From the NCBI GenBank assembly GCA_963759955.1, contig CAVXCA010000056.1:124001-188000 (forward strand): DNA of 64,000 bases. Reading direction: 5' to 3'. Both the position numbers and the translations under genes were made by a program. The number at the start of each line of letters is the position of its first letter. The stretch's first letter is position 1. Positions 9,062 to 19,583 of the stretch are shown piece after piece. The notes below the pieces were generated by a model. That model saw only the letters and a list, made by a program, of their open reading frames with translations, had not been told where the DNA came from and ran no database searches. This DNA is from Roseiarcus sp963759955 (lineage in GTDB: Bacteria > Pseudomonadota > Alphaproteobacteria > Rhizobiales > Beijerinckiaceae).

Positions 9062-9658
9062 TCAAACCAGCTTGTTCACCCTCAAGTAATTATAGGCCTG
9101 AATGATTTCGCGCAATTTGTCTTCGGACGAGCGGTCGCCGCCGTTGGCGTCGGGGTGATGGCGTTTGACCAGCTCCTTATAGCGCGCCTTGATTGTGATT
9201 TCGGTCGCGTTGGCGTCGAGTTCGAGCGTGAACAGCGCCTTTAGCGCGAGCGCGTTGTAGCGAGGCGCCTGCGCGGCGTCGCCGGTTCGCCGGGCGCCGC
9301 GCCGGCGCATCGAACGCGCCTCCGCGTAGACGGTCTCGTCGACGTGCTGCGCTCCTTGCGCGCCGCCGCGCGGACCCATTTTCCAGGTCGGCCGGTGGCC
9401 GATCGTCTCCGCCTGGCGAAACTTGGCGAAGGCCTCGTCGTCCATCCCGCGGAAATAGTCGTAGGTGGCGTTATATTCCCGCACATGGTCCATGCAGAAA
9501 CAGAAGTATTCGTTCTCGCGGTCGCGCCCTTTGGGCGCGCGAAAGACGCCATCGGCCTTGCAGCCGGGATAGCTGCACGGCGTCGCCGGCGCCGGCTCGG
9601 CGGGCTTGCGCGTGGGCTTGACCCGTATCCGATCGAACAGTCGCGAATTGAGATCCAT
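9062..9658 (-). CDS. J-domain protein (DnaJ family, type III)
   Basis: A 198-residue protein whose C-terminal 60 residues form a J domain with the HPD tripeptide (KRHHPDANGG near 172), which stimulates ATP hydrolysis by DnaK-type Hsp70s. The N-terminal half has several Cys residues (CSYPGCKADG near 28, FCFCMDHV near 52) that could bind a metal; this part is conserved in the same protein of other Hyphomicrobiales beside cobS. It has no Gly/Phe-rich or zinc-finger region of classical DnaJ. The client is unknown; linkage to cobS hints at a role near cobaltochelatase or BolA (inference). Confidence 0.85.
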   Translation of the reverse strand: MDLNSRLFDRIRVKPTRKPAEPAPATPCSYPGCKADGVFRAPKGRDRENEYFCFCMDHVREYNATYDYFRGMDDEAFAKFRQAETIGHRPTWKMGPRGGAQGAQHVDETVYAEARSMRRRGARRTGDAAQAPRYNALALKALFTLELDANATEITIKARYKELVKRHHPDANGGDRSSEDKLREIIQAYNYLRVNKLV

Positions 9659-9825
9659 CAGGAAACCTTAGGCGCCGACTCGCCGGCCGGCAAGCTTCGA
9701 GTTGCACAACGCCCCATTTTGGCGCCAAGCCGATAACGACCCGTGACCAAAACGCAACGCGCCCGTCTTTGACAAGTCGCGCGCCTCGGGGCAAGTCGCG
9801 GCTGATCACCACGAAAGCGACGCGC

Positions 9826-10095
9826 ATGACCATGAAAGAACGGATCGCGGCCAAATTGACCCGAGGCCTCGCCCCGACCACGCTCGATATCGTCGACGAA
9901 TCGGATCGCCACAAGGGCCATGCGGGCGCGGGCGCGGCCGGCGAGACGCACTACCGCGTCTATATCGTCAGCCAAGCCTTCGTCGGCAAGGGCCGGCTGG
10001 AGCGTCATCGTATGGTCAACGCCCTGCTCGCCGACGAATTGGCGGCCGGCGTCCACGCGCTCGCGCTGAAAACGCTGGCGCCCGGCGAATCATGA
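9826..10095 (+). CDS. bolA: BolA family protein
   Basis: An 89-residue BolA-like protein, divergent from the J-domain gene. The family core is present: DESDRHKGHAG near residue 25, then RHRMVNALLADEL with the conserved HR...V..L helix and a terminal VHALALKTL strand. BolA proteins partner with monothiol glutaredoxins in Fe-S and iron signalling. The frame is open upstream to 9769, but the ATG at 9826 (or 9832) starts right at the conserved MKERIAAKL helix, so the shorter form is preferred. Its stop overlaps the start of the next gene (ATGA at 10092). Confidence 0.9.
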   Translation: MTMKERIAAKLTRGLAPTTLDIVDESDRHKGHAGAGAAGETHYRVYIVSQAFVGKGRLERHRMVNALLADELAAGVHALALKTLAPGES

Positions 10096-10673
10096 GCGAA
10101 GGGCCGCCGGCGCCGCGCTTCGGGCCTTACACTTTCGAATTGACCGAGGACGAGGCGAGGATCGCCGCGGCGCGCGCGGGGTTGCGAGGCGCGCTGGCCG
10201 GGCGGCTGACCTCGGCTCATTTCGCGCCGCTGGCCGCCTTCGTCCTGGCGATTTCCTTCACCGCGATCCTCGCGCTGACCGGGCTCGTCAGTCGGCGCTT
10301 CGGCGAGATCGCGCTGTTGCTGGCGATCGGCGCCTTCATGATCCAGCGCCTGACGACGCTCAGGCGGTTCGCCGCGGCGCGGCGCGCCAGCGTCGGCGAA
10401 TTCGACGCGATGCGGGATGCCGGGCCGCTGGTTCTGAGCGTCGACGAGACCGGGCTCGGCCTCGGCGGCGCGGGCGCGCCGGCGCGCTGGAATTTCGCCG
10501 ATTGCCTCGAAGCCGAGGACGCCGGCGGTCTCATCTATCTCTGGCCCCGCTCGGGCCCGCCGGCGATCGTGCCGACCCGCGTCTTCGCCGGCGCCGAGGC
10601 CGCGGGCGCATTCGTCGAATTCCTTCGTGGACGCCTGCCGCATCGCCTTGCCCCGCCCCCGCCCGGTCGTTAG
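10092..10673 (+). CDS. YcxB-like membrane protein of unknown function
   Basis: A 193-residue protein translationally coupled to bolA through an ATGA overlap. It begins FGPYTFELTEDEARIAAARA, has two adjacent membrane segments (about residues 46-66 and 70-86), and then a soluble domain with VLSVDETGLGLGG and ARWNFADCLE. This layout matches the YcxB-like C-terminal domain family, whose biochemical role is unknown. The assignment is by overall pattern rather than by any catalytic motif. Confidence 0.7.
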   Translation: MSEGPPAPRFGPYTFELTEDEARIAAARAGLRGALAGRLTSAHFAPLAAFVLAISFTAILALTGLVSRRFGEIALLLAIGAFMIQRLTTLRRFAAARRASVGEFDAMRDAGPLVLSVDETGLGLGGAGAPARWNFADCLEAEDAGGLIYLWPRSGPPAIVPTRVFAGAEAAGAFVEFLRGRLPHRLAPPPPGR

Positions 10674-10708
10674 AAGGCCTCATCTGGCGCCGGGGAGCCT
10701 AGGGGTCG

Positions 10709-12022
10709 ATGCGGATTGCAATGATTGGCGCCGGCTATGTCGGCTTGGTGTCGGGCGCGTGCCTGGCCGATTTCGGTCACGAAGTCGTCTGCGTCGACAA
10801 GGACGCCGCCAAGGTCGCCGCCCTGCGCGAAGGCCAGGCACCGATCTACGAGCCCGGCCTGGGCGAACTCGTCCTCGCCAACCAGCGCGCCAGCCGGCTC
10901 TCCTTCACCACCGACATCGCCGAAGCCATGCGCGGCGCGCAGGCCGTCGTCATCGCGGTCGGCACGCCGACGCTTCCCGGCGACGGCGCGGCCGACATGC
11001 GTTACGTCTTTCAGGCGGCGCGCGAAATCGGCGACGCGATCGATTCCTTCCTCGTCGTCGTCAACAAGTCGACCTCGCCGATCGGAACCTGCGATGCGAT
11101 CGAGCGGTTGATCGGCGAACGCGCGCCCAAGGATCGTTTCGCCGTGGTCTCGAACCCGGAGTTCCTGCGCGAGGGCGCCGCGATCGACGATTTCAAACAG
11201 CCCGATCGCGTGGTTGTCGGCGTCGAGAACGAGGCGGCGCGACTCGTCATGCGCGAAATGTACCAGCCGCTCGAACGCAACGGCAGTCCGATCGTCTATA
11301 CGACCCGGCGCACTGCGGAGCTGATCAAGTACGCCGCCAACGTCTTTCTCGCGATGAAGGTCACGTTCATCAACGAAATCGCCGATCTTTGCGAAAAGGT
11401 CGGCGGCGACGTGCTCGACGTGGCCAACGGCATCGGCCTCGATAAGCGCATCGGCCGCAGGTTTCTCAATCCCGGCCCCGGCTTCGGCGGCTCGTGCTTT
11501 CCCAAGGACACCCTGGCGCTGACGAAACTCGCCGTCGACGCGCGCTCGCCGATGCGCCTGGTGGAAACGCTGGTCGACGTCAACGAGAAACGCAAGGTCG
11601 CGATGGCGCACAAGATCGTCAAGGCGTGCGGCGGCTCGGTCGCCGGCAAGACGATCGCCGTGCTCGGCCTGACCTATAAGCCCAACACCGACGATATGCG
11701 CGACGCCCCCAGCCTCGTCATCGTCCCCATCCTGCAATCGCACGGCGCGCGGATCGTCGCCTTCGATCCGGAAGGCGCCAAATGGGCCGAGGCGCTGCTG
11801 CCCGGCGTCGAATTCGCCAGCGGCCCCTATGCCTGCCTCGAAGGCGCCGACGCGCTGGTCGTCATCACCGAATGGGACGCGTTCCGCGCGCTCGACCTCG
11901 CGCGCGTCAAAGCCGCTTTGCGCGAGCCGGTGGTGATCGACCTGCGCAACATCTATCCCCAGGAAACGATGCGGGCGCTGGGCTTCCGCTACGAGGGGAT
12001 CGGGCGGGGGACGGAGGCGTAG
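10709..12022 (+). CDS. ugd: UDP-glucose 6-dehydrogenase
   Basis: A 437-residue UDP-glucose/GDP-mannose dehydrogenase family enzyme that oxidises UDP-glucose twice to UDP-glucuronate with NAD, feeding exopolysaccharide and lipid modification. The N-terminus carries the NAD fold (MRIAMIGAGYVGLVSGACLA), and the catalytic Cys is in PGFGGSCFPKDTLAL near residue 260. The C-terminal UDP-binding domain has LTYKPNTDDMRDAPS near 325. Length is standard. It stands alone between the membrane-protein gene and the HAD gene, so no polysaccharide operon is visible here. Confidence 0.93.
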   Translation: MRIAMIGAGYVGLVSGACLADFGHEVVCVDKDAAKVAALREGQAPIYEPGLGELVLANQRASRLSFTTDIAEAMRGAQAVVIAVGTPTLPGDGAADMRYVFQAAREIGDAIDSFLVVVNKSTSPIGTCDAIERLIGERAPKDRFAVVSNPEFLREGAAIDDFKQPDRVVVGVENEAARLVMREMYQPLERNGSPIVYTTRRTAELIKYAANVFLAMKVTFINEIADLCEKVGGDVLDVANGIGLDKRIGRRFLNPGPGFGGSCFPKDTLALTKLAVDARSPMRLVETLVDVNEKRKVAMAHKIVKACGGSVAGKTIAVLGLTYKPNTDDMRDAPSLVIVPILQSHGARIVAFDPEGAKWAEALLPGVEFASGPYACLEGADALVVITEWDAFRALDLARVKAALREPVVIDLRNIYPQETMRALGFRYEGIGRGTEA

Positions 12023-12111
12023 GCGGGACTTTTCATCGGAAATCCGGCCCCTGTTTTTTCGATGCCCAGTTACGATCGAGATTGCCAACTTCGACGCTTG
12101 CGAGGCCCCTA

Positions 12112-12819
12112 TTGGCGCCCATCCGCCTGATCTGTCTCGACGCCGACGACACGCTTTGGGACCACGAGAGTTACTTTCGCCTGTCCACCGAGCGCTTCGT
12201 CGAATTGCTCGCGCCTTTCGCCGACCCGTCGCTCACGGAAGAGCGGCTGGTGGCGATGGAAGGCCGCAGCTTAAGTCTCTACGGTTATGGGGTGAAGGGC
12301 TTTACGCTCTCGATGCTGGAGACGGCGCTGGAAATCGCCGGCGATCGCCTGCCCGCGGCGACGACGGGCGCCATTCTGGCCCTCGGTCGCGACTTGATGC
12401 GGCATCCGATCCGTCTCATCGACGGCGTGGCCGAAGCCTTGGGCCCGCTGGCCGAACGCGGAACCCTGGTGTTGGTCACCAAGGGCGACCTGTTTCATCA
12501 GGAGTCCAAGCTCGCGGCGTCGGGGATCGGCGATCGGTTCTCCGGCGTCGAAATCGTCAGCGAGAAGACCGCCGACACCTACCGCCGCGTTTTCGTCCGC
12601 TACCGCGTCCAGCCGGAGGAAGCGGTGATGGTCGGCAATTCGCTGCGCTCCGATATCCTCCCTGCTTTGGAGGCCGGCGCTTACGCGGCGCACGTCCCCC
12701 ACGAGCTCGTATGGGCGCACGAACACGCCGAGACGCCTGCGGCGCAGCCGCGCTTTCGGCAATTGGCGTCTCTGTCGCAGCTTCCGGCCTGGCTCGACGA
12801 AATCAACGCCGCCGCCTGA
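12112..12819 (+). CDS. HAD-superfamily hydrolase, YjjG/Gph-like
   Basis: A roughly 235-residue haloacid-dehalogenase phosphatase. Motif I is CLDADDTLW with the nucleophile and acid/base aspartates, motif II lies in LVLVTKGD, and motif IV is VMVGNSLRSDILPALEAG with the metal-binding aspartate. No ATG precedes motif I in frame; the TTG at 12112 places it at the usual position, although the frame stays open back into ugd. The substrate is likely a small phosphorylated metabolite; the sequence does not say which. Confidence 0.75.
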   Translation: MAPIRLICLDADDTLWDHESYFRLSTERFVELLAPFADPSLTEERLVAMEGRSLSLYGYGVKGFTLSMLETALEIAGDRLPAATTGAILALGRDLMRHPIRLIDGVAEALGPLAERGTLVLVTKGDLFHQESKLAASGIGDRFSGVEIVSEKTADTYRRVFVRYRVQPEEAVMVGNSLRSDILPALEAGAYAAHVPHELVWAHEHAETPAAQPRFRQLASLSQLPAWLDEINAAA

Positions 12820-12986
12820 ATTTGACTTCCCCCTCTTGGCCGCCTAGAAGCCACGCCTATCTTCGTCAGGTTCTGACCTCGTCGATAAGCCGTCTGTCCC
12901 CTCGAGGCCAGCGGTCCCCGTCCGGCAGCGCGTCGCGCCCCCGGGCGTTTTTCGCGTTGGCGCCGGATGAAGAGCGGCGAGGAGGC

Positions 12987-13041
12987 GGTAGGGAGTAGGC
13001 AGTAGGCAGTTTCCCCAATGCCTACTGCCTATTCCCTACTG
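12987..13041. repeat. Long hairpin upstream of ffh
   Basis: A near-perfect inverted repeat of about 21 bp with one mismatch: the arm GTAGGGAGTAGGCAGTAGGCA (12988-13008) pairs with 13019-13039, leaving a loop of about ten bases (13009-13018). Each arm holds two tandem copies of TAGGCAG. It sits 30 bases before the ffh start and would place a strong stem in the 5' leader. It might be a miniature repeat rather than a regulator of ffh; its sequence is unlike the surrounding coding DNA. Confidence 0.7.
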
Positions 13042-13069
13042 CCCTTCTTCTGACTTTTGGAGCGAACCC

Positions 13070-14644
<1,575 letters not shown>

Positions 14645-14707
14645 CCCCCGAGCCTCTTCGCATGTTCCCCTACCTCGCCTCTTGAGATCAACCGGAAGGA
14701 AAATGAA

Positions 14708-15067
14708 ATGTCCCTGAAAATCCGTCTCTCCCGCGGCGGCGCCAAGAAGCGCCCGTTCTATCGCATCGTCGTGGCCGACGCGCGCATGCCGCGCGACGGC
14801 CGTTTCGTCGAGAAGATCGGCACGTTCGATCCCGTCAAGCCCAAGGACGACGCCGCGCGTCTGGTGCTCGACGCCGAGAAGGCCAAGGCTTGGCTCGCCA
14901 AGGGCGCCCAGCCGACCGACCGCGTGCTGCGCCTGCTCGACAGCCTCGGCCTCGCCAAGCGCGAGACGCGGAACAACCCCGAGAAGGCCCAGCCGAAGAA
15001 GAAGGCGCAGGAGCGCGCCGCCGCGGCTGCCGCCGCCGCCGAAAAGGCCGCCGCCGCGGCCGGCTGA
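14708..15067 (+). CDS. rpsP: 30S ribosomal protein S16
   Basis: A 119-residue S16 protein; the core (MSLKIRLSRGGAKKRPFYRI, then ADARMPRDGRFVEKIGTFDP) is highly conserved. After the ~80-residue core it carries an Ala/Lys-rich tail (about residues 90-119), as in many Hyphomicrobiales. A good Shine-Dalgarno (GGAAGGAAA) lies before the ATG. It follows ffh by 63 bases and precedes rimM by 12, the standard order of this ribosome-related operon. Confidence 0.97.
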   Translation: MSLKIRLSRGGAKKRPFYRIVVADARMPRDGRFVEKIGTFDPVKPKDDAARLVLDAEKAKAWLAKGAQPTDRVLRLLDSLGLAKRETRNNPEKAQPKKKAQERAAAAAAAAEKAAAAAG

Positions 15068-15079
15068 TCGTAAGCGGCC

Positions 15080-15611
15080 GTGCCGACGCCCAGGCGTCTC
15101 ATTCCGTTGGGCGTCTTCGGCGCCGCGCAGGGCGTGCGCGGCGAAGTCCGAAGTCAAGTCCTACACCGCGGAGCCGAAGGCGATCGGCGCCTACGGCGCG
15201 CTGACCGACAAGGCGGGCGCGCGCGTCTTCGCCTTCGAGTCGCTGCGTCCGCTCAAGGACGAAATGCTCGTCGCGCGGATGAAAGGCGTCTCCACCCGCG
15301 AGGCGGCGCAAGCGCTGAACGGCATCGAACTCTTCGCCCGCCGCGAGCAATTGCCGCCCCCCGGCGCGGATGAATTCTATTACGACGACCTCATCGGCCT
15401 CGCTGCGGTGAAGCGGGACGGCGCGACGCTGGGCCGCGTCATCGCGTTGAGCAATTTCGGCGCGGGCGACATCTTGGAGATCGCGCCGGAAGGCGGCGGC
15501 GAGACGTTGCTGCTGCCGTTCACGCGGACGGTCGCGCTGGAGATCGATTTCGCCGCCGGGCGGATCGTGATCGAGCCGCCTCGCGAGATCGAGGGCGAGG
15601 CGCAACGATAG
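15080..15611 (+). pseudogene. rimM: Ribosome maturation factor RimM, interrupted by a one-base frameshift
   Basis: Two overlapping frames together encode a normal-length RimM (about 176 residues), which helps mature the 30S head around S19. The first frame gives IPLGVFGAAQGVRGEVR; the protein then continues in the next frame with VKSYTAEPKAIGAYGALTDK and runs through the PRC-barrel part (ADEFYYDDLIGLAA near the middle) to 15611. The change lies at 15151-15152, where one extra A would explain it. Nothing else in the gene looks decayed and RimM is important for growth, so a sequencing error is likelier than a true pseudogene. The usual next gene, trmD, is not in the window. Confidence 0.85.
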
Positions 15612-15623
15612 GGCGGGCGGCGT

Positions 15624-16640
15624 TCAATTCGCCGACTTCGCCGTCCCCGGGCCGCCCCTCGCCAACGCCTGCTTGCGGATGATTTCGTAAATAGCCTGCG
15701 CCGCCGGCGAGAAGGCGCGATGGCGTAGCGCGATGAGGCTGTAAGGCTGCACGACGATTGAAAAATCCGTCGGCAGAATTGCGAGCGCGCCGGGCGCAAG
15801 GCCCTCGCACGCAAACTTGGCCGCCTCGACCGACAACGGCGCGATCGCGTCGGAGCGGGCGACCAGCATCATGCTCAGAAGCAGCGAGCTGGTGTGCAGG
15901 AATGGCTCCGGCGCCGCCACATTGGCTGCCTGGAACAGATTGTCGATGGTGCGACGGATCGGGGCGCCGCGCGGCTGCGTCACCCACTCGTAGCCCTCGA
16001 GGCTGGCGACCGAGACGGGACCTCGCCCAAGCAGCGGATGGCCGCGCCGCACGATCAGCCGCGCCTCCTCGACGCCGATGGTCAGGCTGTCGAACAGCCG
16101 CGGATCGAGGTCGTCGGGCACGCGCGCGATGATGAAATCGAGCCGCGAGGCGAGAAGATCGCGCGCCAGGACGCTGCTGTTGTCGATCTTGATGGCGAGC
16201 TCGATCGACGGCGACTCGGCGCGAATTTGCGCCATCGCCGGCGCCGCCAGATCAATCGCGGGCGCGGTGACCGCGCCCAGCGAGACGACGCCGCGCCGTC
16301 CCGCGCGCAAATCGGCGAACTCCTGCTCCGCCTGCGCCAATTGCAGCAACATCGAACGCGCGTGTCGCGCCAGCGCCTGACCGAGCGGCGTCAGCCGGAC
16401 GCCACGCGACAGCCGCTCGCACAGCGGGGCCTCGAGCAGCACCTCCAATTCGGCGATCATGCGCGAGGCGGCCGGCTGCGACATGTGGACCGCCTGCGCG
16501 GCCGCGCTCACCGATCCCGTTTCCTCGATCGCGGCGATCAGGCGCAGATGGCCGACCTTCAGCCGGCTTTGCGGCGGCGTTTTGGCGGCGCCGCGCTGTA
16601 CGCGGCCAAAAGATTGAAGCGATCGGGCTTCCCTGTTCAT
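15624..16640 (-). CDS. gbpR: LysR-type regulator, GbpR-like
   Basis: A 338-residue LysR-family activator with an N-terminal winged helix-turn-helix (AAQAVHMSQPAASRMIAELE near residue 45-65) and a periplasmic-binding-like effector domain. The start at 16640 (MNREARSL) is preferred over a longer frame to 16703 because it fits LysR length. It is divergent from chvE with 228 bases between. In Agrobacterium and Azospirillum, GbpR is encoded beside chvE homologues and controls them in response to sugars; that role is inferred from position and family here. It also converges on rimM, 12 bases away. Confidence 0.8.
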   Translation of the reverse strand: MNREARSLQSFGRVQRGAAKTPPQSRLKVGHLRLIAAIEETGSVSAAAQAVHMSQPAASRMIAELEVLLEAPLCERLSRGVRLTPLGQALARHARSMLLQLAQAEQEFADLRAGRRGVVSLGAVTAPAIDLAAPAMAQIRAESPSIELAIKIDNSSVLARDLLASRLDFIIARVPDDLDPRLFDSLTIGVEEARLIVRRGHPLLGRGPVSVASLEGYEWVTQPRGAPIRRTIDNLFQAANVAAPEPFLHTSSLLLSMMLVARSDAIAPLSVEAAKFACEGLAPGALAILPTDFSIVVQPYSLIALRHRAFSPAAQAIYEIIRKQALARGGPGTAKSAN

Positions 16641-16868
16641 TTCGTGTGACGCGTCCAGTCGTCGGCGGCGATTTTCTCGATATATCAAATGTGGATAGCT
16701 CACGCCAGACTTCGGATTTGACTATTATCATATTTATTAGCAATTCGTATCCGCGCCGCGCGGGAGCGATGGCGGAAGGCAAGTCCGTCGGCCCTCGCGC
16801 CAACCATCGAAATGGGCGCGCGGCGTTGAAGCAAACCGGTTTCTTGGAGTCCTTGGGAGGGCCAATCA

Positions 16869-17933
16869 ATGAAGTTTAAATCTTTCGCCGCTGCGGTCGC
16901 GCTGGGGGCGTTCGCCCTCGCCGGCGCTGCGCATGCCGCGGACAAAGGCACGATCGGCATCGCGATGCCGACCAAGTCCTCGGCGCGCTGGATCGCCGAC
17001 GGCGACAATATGGTCAAGGTGCTGCAGGCCAAGGGCTACAAGACCGACCTGCAATACGCCGACAACGACATTCCCAATCAGCTCGCGCAGATCGAGAACA
17101 TGATCACCAAAGGCGAGAAGGTCCTGGTGATCGCCGCCATCGACGGCACCACGCTGTCGAACGCGCTGCAGAAGGCGCATGACGCCGGCATCAGGGTCAT
17201 TTCCTACGATCGCCTGATCCGCGGCTCGGCCAACGTCGACTATTACGCGACCTTCGACAATTTCAAGGTCGGCGTCCTCCAGGCGCAGAGCATCGTCCAC
17301 GGCCTTGGGCTCGACGCCGGCAAGACCGGCCCCTTCAACATCGAATTGTTCGGCGGCTCGGCCGACGACAACAACGCGTTCTTCTTCTACAACGGCGCGA
17401 TGTCGGTGCTGCAGTCCTACCTCGACAGCGGCAAGCTGGTCGTGCAGAGCAAGCAGATGGGCATGGACAAGGTCTCGACCCTGCGTTGGGACGCCGCCGT
17501 GGCCCAGGCGCGCATGGATAACCTGCTCAGCGCGTTCTACACCAAGAAGAAGGTCGACGCGGTTCTCTCGCCCTACGACGGCCTCTCCATCGGCATCATC
17601 TCCGCGCTCAAGGGCGTCGGCTACGGCTCGAAGGATCTGCCGATGCCGGTCATCTCCGGCCAGGACTCCGAAGCGCCTTCGATCAAGTCGATCATCGCTC
17701 ACGAGCAGTATTCGTCGATCTTCAAGGACACCCGCGACCTCGCCAAGGTCGCGGCCGGCATGGTCGACGCGGTGGTTTCCGGCGGCAAGCCCGAGATCAA
17801 CGACACCACGACCTACAACAACGGCGTCAAGGTCGTTCCGTCCTACCTCCTGATGCCCGTCGCGGTCGACGCGTCGAACTGGAAGTCGGTGCTGGTCGAT
17901 AGCGGCTACTACACGCTCAACCAGTTGCAGTAA
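16869..17933 (+). CDS. chvE: Multiple-monosaccharide binding protein, ChvE type
   Basis: A 354-residue periplasmic sugar-binding protein. Residues 1-23 form a signal peptide (MKFKSFAAAVALGAFALAGA, then AHA). The mature part shows the family pattern: GTIGIAMPTKSSARWIADG, ISYDRLIRGSANVDYYATFD and GQDSEAPSIKSI. ChvE-class proteins bind several aldoses for import and, in Agrobacterium, for chemotaxis and virulence signalling. A strong GGGAGGG lies upstream of the ATG. The gene is followed by a hairpin and then the ATPase and permease genes. Confidence 0.92.
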   Translation: MKFKSFAAAVALGAFALAGAAHAADKGTIGIAMPTKSSARWIADGDNMVKVLQAKGYKTDLQYADNDIPNQLAQIENMITKGEKVLVIAAIDGTTLSNALQKAHDAGIRVISYDRLIRGSANVDYYATFDNFKVGVLQAQSIVHGLGLDAGKTGPFNIELFGGSADDNNAFFFYNGAMSVLQSYLDSGKLVVQSKQMGMDKVSTLRWDAAVAQARMDNLLSAFYTKKKVDAVLSPYDGLSIGIISALKGVGYGSKDLPMPVISGQDSEAPSIKSIIAHEQYSSIFKDTRDLAKVAAGMVDAVVSGGKPEINDTTTYNNGVKVVPSYLLMPVAVDASNWKSVLVDSGYYTLNQLQ

Positions 17934-17948
17934 TTTGCAGGCAAGGCC

Positions 17949-17975
17949 GCCCCTGCGCCGTCGAGGCGCAGGGGC
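17949..17975 (+). terminator. Hairpin between chvE and gguA
   Basis: A perfect 11-bp stem, GCCCCTGCGCC (17949-17959) with GGCGCAGGGGC (17965-17975), closes a five-base loop and is followed by GTTTCGT. It lies 16 bases after the chvE stop. It resembles an intrinsic terminator with a weak U-tract, so it more likely acts as a partial terminator or mRNA 3'-end stabiliser that keeps the binding protein more abundant than the transporter (inference). Confidence 0.7.
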
Positions 17976-18047
17976 GTTTCGTCATTGAGACGGCCTCAGG
18001 GCGTCTCTTCGGCATTCGTGAATAGTGCGCGGCAAATCGAGTTTGCG

Positions 18048-19583
18048 ATGAACGCAATCCTGGAAATGCGGGGGATCACCAAGAGGTTTCCCGGCGTGAC
18101 GGCGCTACGCGACGTCAATCTCGTCGTCAAAGAGGGCGAGATTCATGCGATTTGCGGCGAAAACGGCGCCGGCAAATCGACGCTGATGAAGGTCTTGAGC
18201 GGGGTCTATCCCCATGGCTCCTACGAGGGGCAAATCATTTACAAGGGCGAGGAGCGGCGCTTCGCCGGCATCGCCGACAGCGAACATCTCGGCGTCATCA
18301 TCATCCACCAGGAACTCGCGCTGGTGCCGCTGCTGTCGATCGCCGAAAACATCTTCCTCGGCAACGAGCCGGCCAAGATGGGGATCATCGATTGGGCCGA
18401 GGCGTTCAACCGCAGCCGCGAACTGCTGCAAATGGTCGGCCTCAAGGAATCGCCCGACGCGCTGATCACCAATCTGGGCATCGGCAAGCAGCAACTGGTC
18501 GAAATCGCCAAGGCGCTCGCCAAGAAGGTCCAATTGCTGATCCTCGACGAGCCGACCGCCAGCCTCAACGAGGCCGACAGCGACGCGCTGCTGAACCTGC
18601 TGATCGAATTCCGCAGGCAGGGCATCACCTCGATCCTGATTTCGCACAAGCTCAACGAACTCGCCAAGGTCGCCAATTCGATCACGGTGCTGCGCGACGG
18701 CACCACGGTCGAGACGATCGACTGCCACGTCGAGAAGATCAGCGAAGGGCGCATCATCAAGAGCATGGTCGGACGCGAAATGTCCGACCGCTATCCCCAT
18801 CGCGATCCCAAGATCGGCGAAAAGCTGTTCGAAATCCTGAATTGGCGGGTGGAGCATCCCCAGCACGCCGGCCGCGAGGTGATCAAGGGCGTCGACCTTC
18901 ACGTCAATAAGGGCGAGATCGTCGGCATTGCCGGCCTGATGGGCGCCGGGCGCACGGAACTTGCGATGAGCGTGTTCGGCCGCGCCTACGGCCGCAACGT
19001 CACCGGCAAGGCGATCATGGCCGGCAAGGAAATCGACATCGGCACGATCCAGAAGGCGGTGGCGAACGGCGTCGCCTACGTCACCGAGGATCGCAAGTCG
19101 CTGGGCCTGGTGCTCAACGAGGACATCAAGAACAACGTCACGCTCGCCAACCTGCCGGGCGTCGCCTGGCGCGGCGTGATCGACGAGGCGCGCGAGGCCG
19201 CCGTCGCCAACCGCTATCGCGGCGCGCTCAAGATCCGCTCCTCGGGCATTTACCAGCGCGCGCTCAATCTCTCCGGCGGCAATCAGCAGAAGGTGGTGCT
19301 GAGCAAGTGGCTGTTCGCGCAGCCGCAGGTGCTGATCCTCGACGAGCCGACGCGCGGCATCGACGTCGGCGCGAAATACGAAATCTACACGATCATCAAC
19401 GAACTGGCCGACTCGGGCAAAGGGGTCATCGTCATTTCCTCGGAAATGCCGGAACTGCTGGGCGTCTGCGACCGCATCTACGTCATGAACGAAGGGCGCT
19501 TCGTCGACGAAATGCCAGCCAAGGGCGCCACGCAGGAGAAGATCATGGCCTCGATCATGCGGCAATACGGAGCGGTGCAATGA
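18048..19583 (+). CDS. gguA: Monosaccharide ABC transporter ATP-binding protein GguA
   Basis: A 511-residue tandem ABC ATPase of the sugar class. The first cassette has GENGAGKSTLMKVLSG near residue 37 and LLILDEPTASLNEADSD near 160; the second has LNLSGGNQQKVVLSKWL near 405 and VLILDEPTRGIDVGAKYE near 430. The frame is open from 17985, but the ATG at 18048 (MNAILEMRGITKRFPG) begins at the usual N-terminus. Its stop overlaps the gguB start (ATGA at 19580), showing translational coupling. Confidence 0.93.
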   Translation: MNAILEMRGITKRFPGVTALRDVNLVVKEGEIHAICGENGAGKSTLMKVLSGVYPHGSYEGQIIYKGEERRFAGIADSEHLGVIIIHQELALVPLLSIAENIFLGNEPAKMGIIDWAEAFNRSRELLQMVGLKESPDALITNLGIGKQQLVEIAKALAKKVQLLILDEPTASLNEADSDALLNLLIEFRRQGITSILISHKLNELAKVANSITVLRDGTTVETIDCHVEKISEGRIIKSMVGREMSDRYPHRDPKIGEKLFEILNWRVEHPQHAGREVIKGVDLHVNKGEIVGIAGLMGAGRTELAMSVFGRAYGRNVTGKAIMAGKEIDIGTIQKAVANGVAYVTEDRKSLGLVLNEDIKNNVTLANLPGVAWRGVIDEAREAAVANRYRGALKIRSSGIYQRALNLSGGNQQKVVLSKWLFAQPQVLILDEPTRGIDVGAKYEIYTIINELADSGKGVIVISSEMPELLGVCDRIYVMNEGRFVDEMPAKGATQEKIMASIMRQYGAVQ

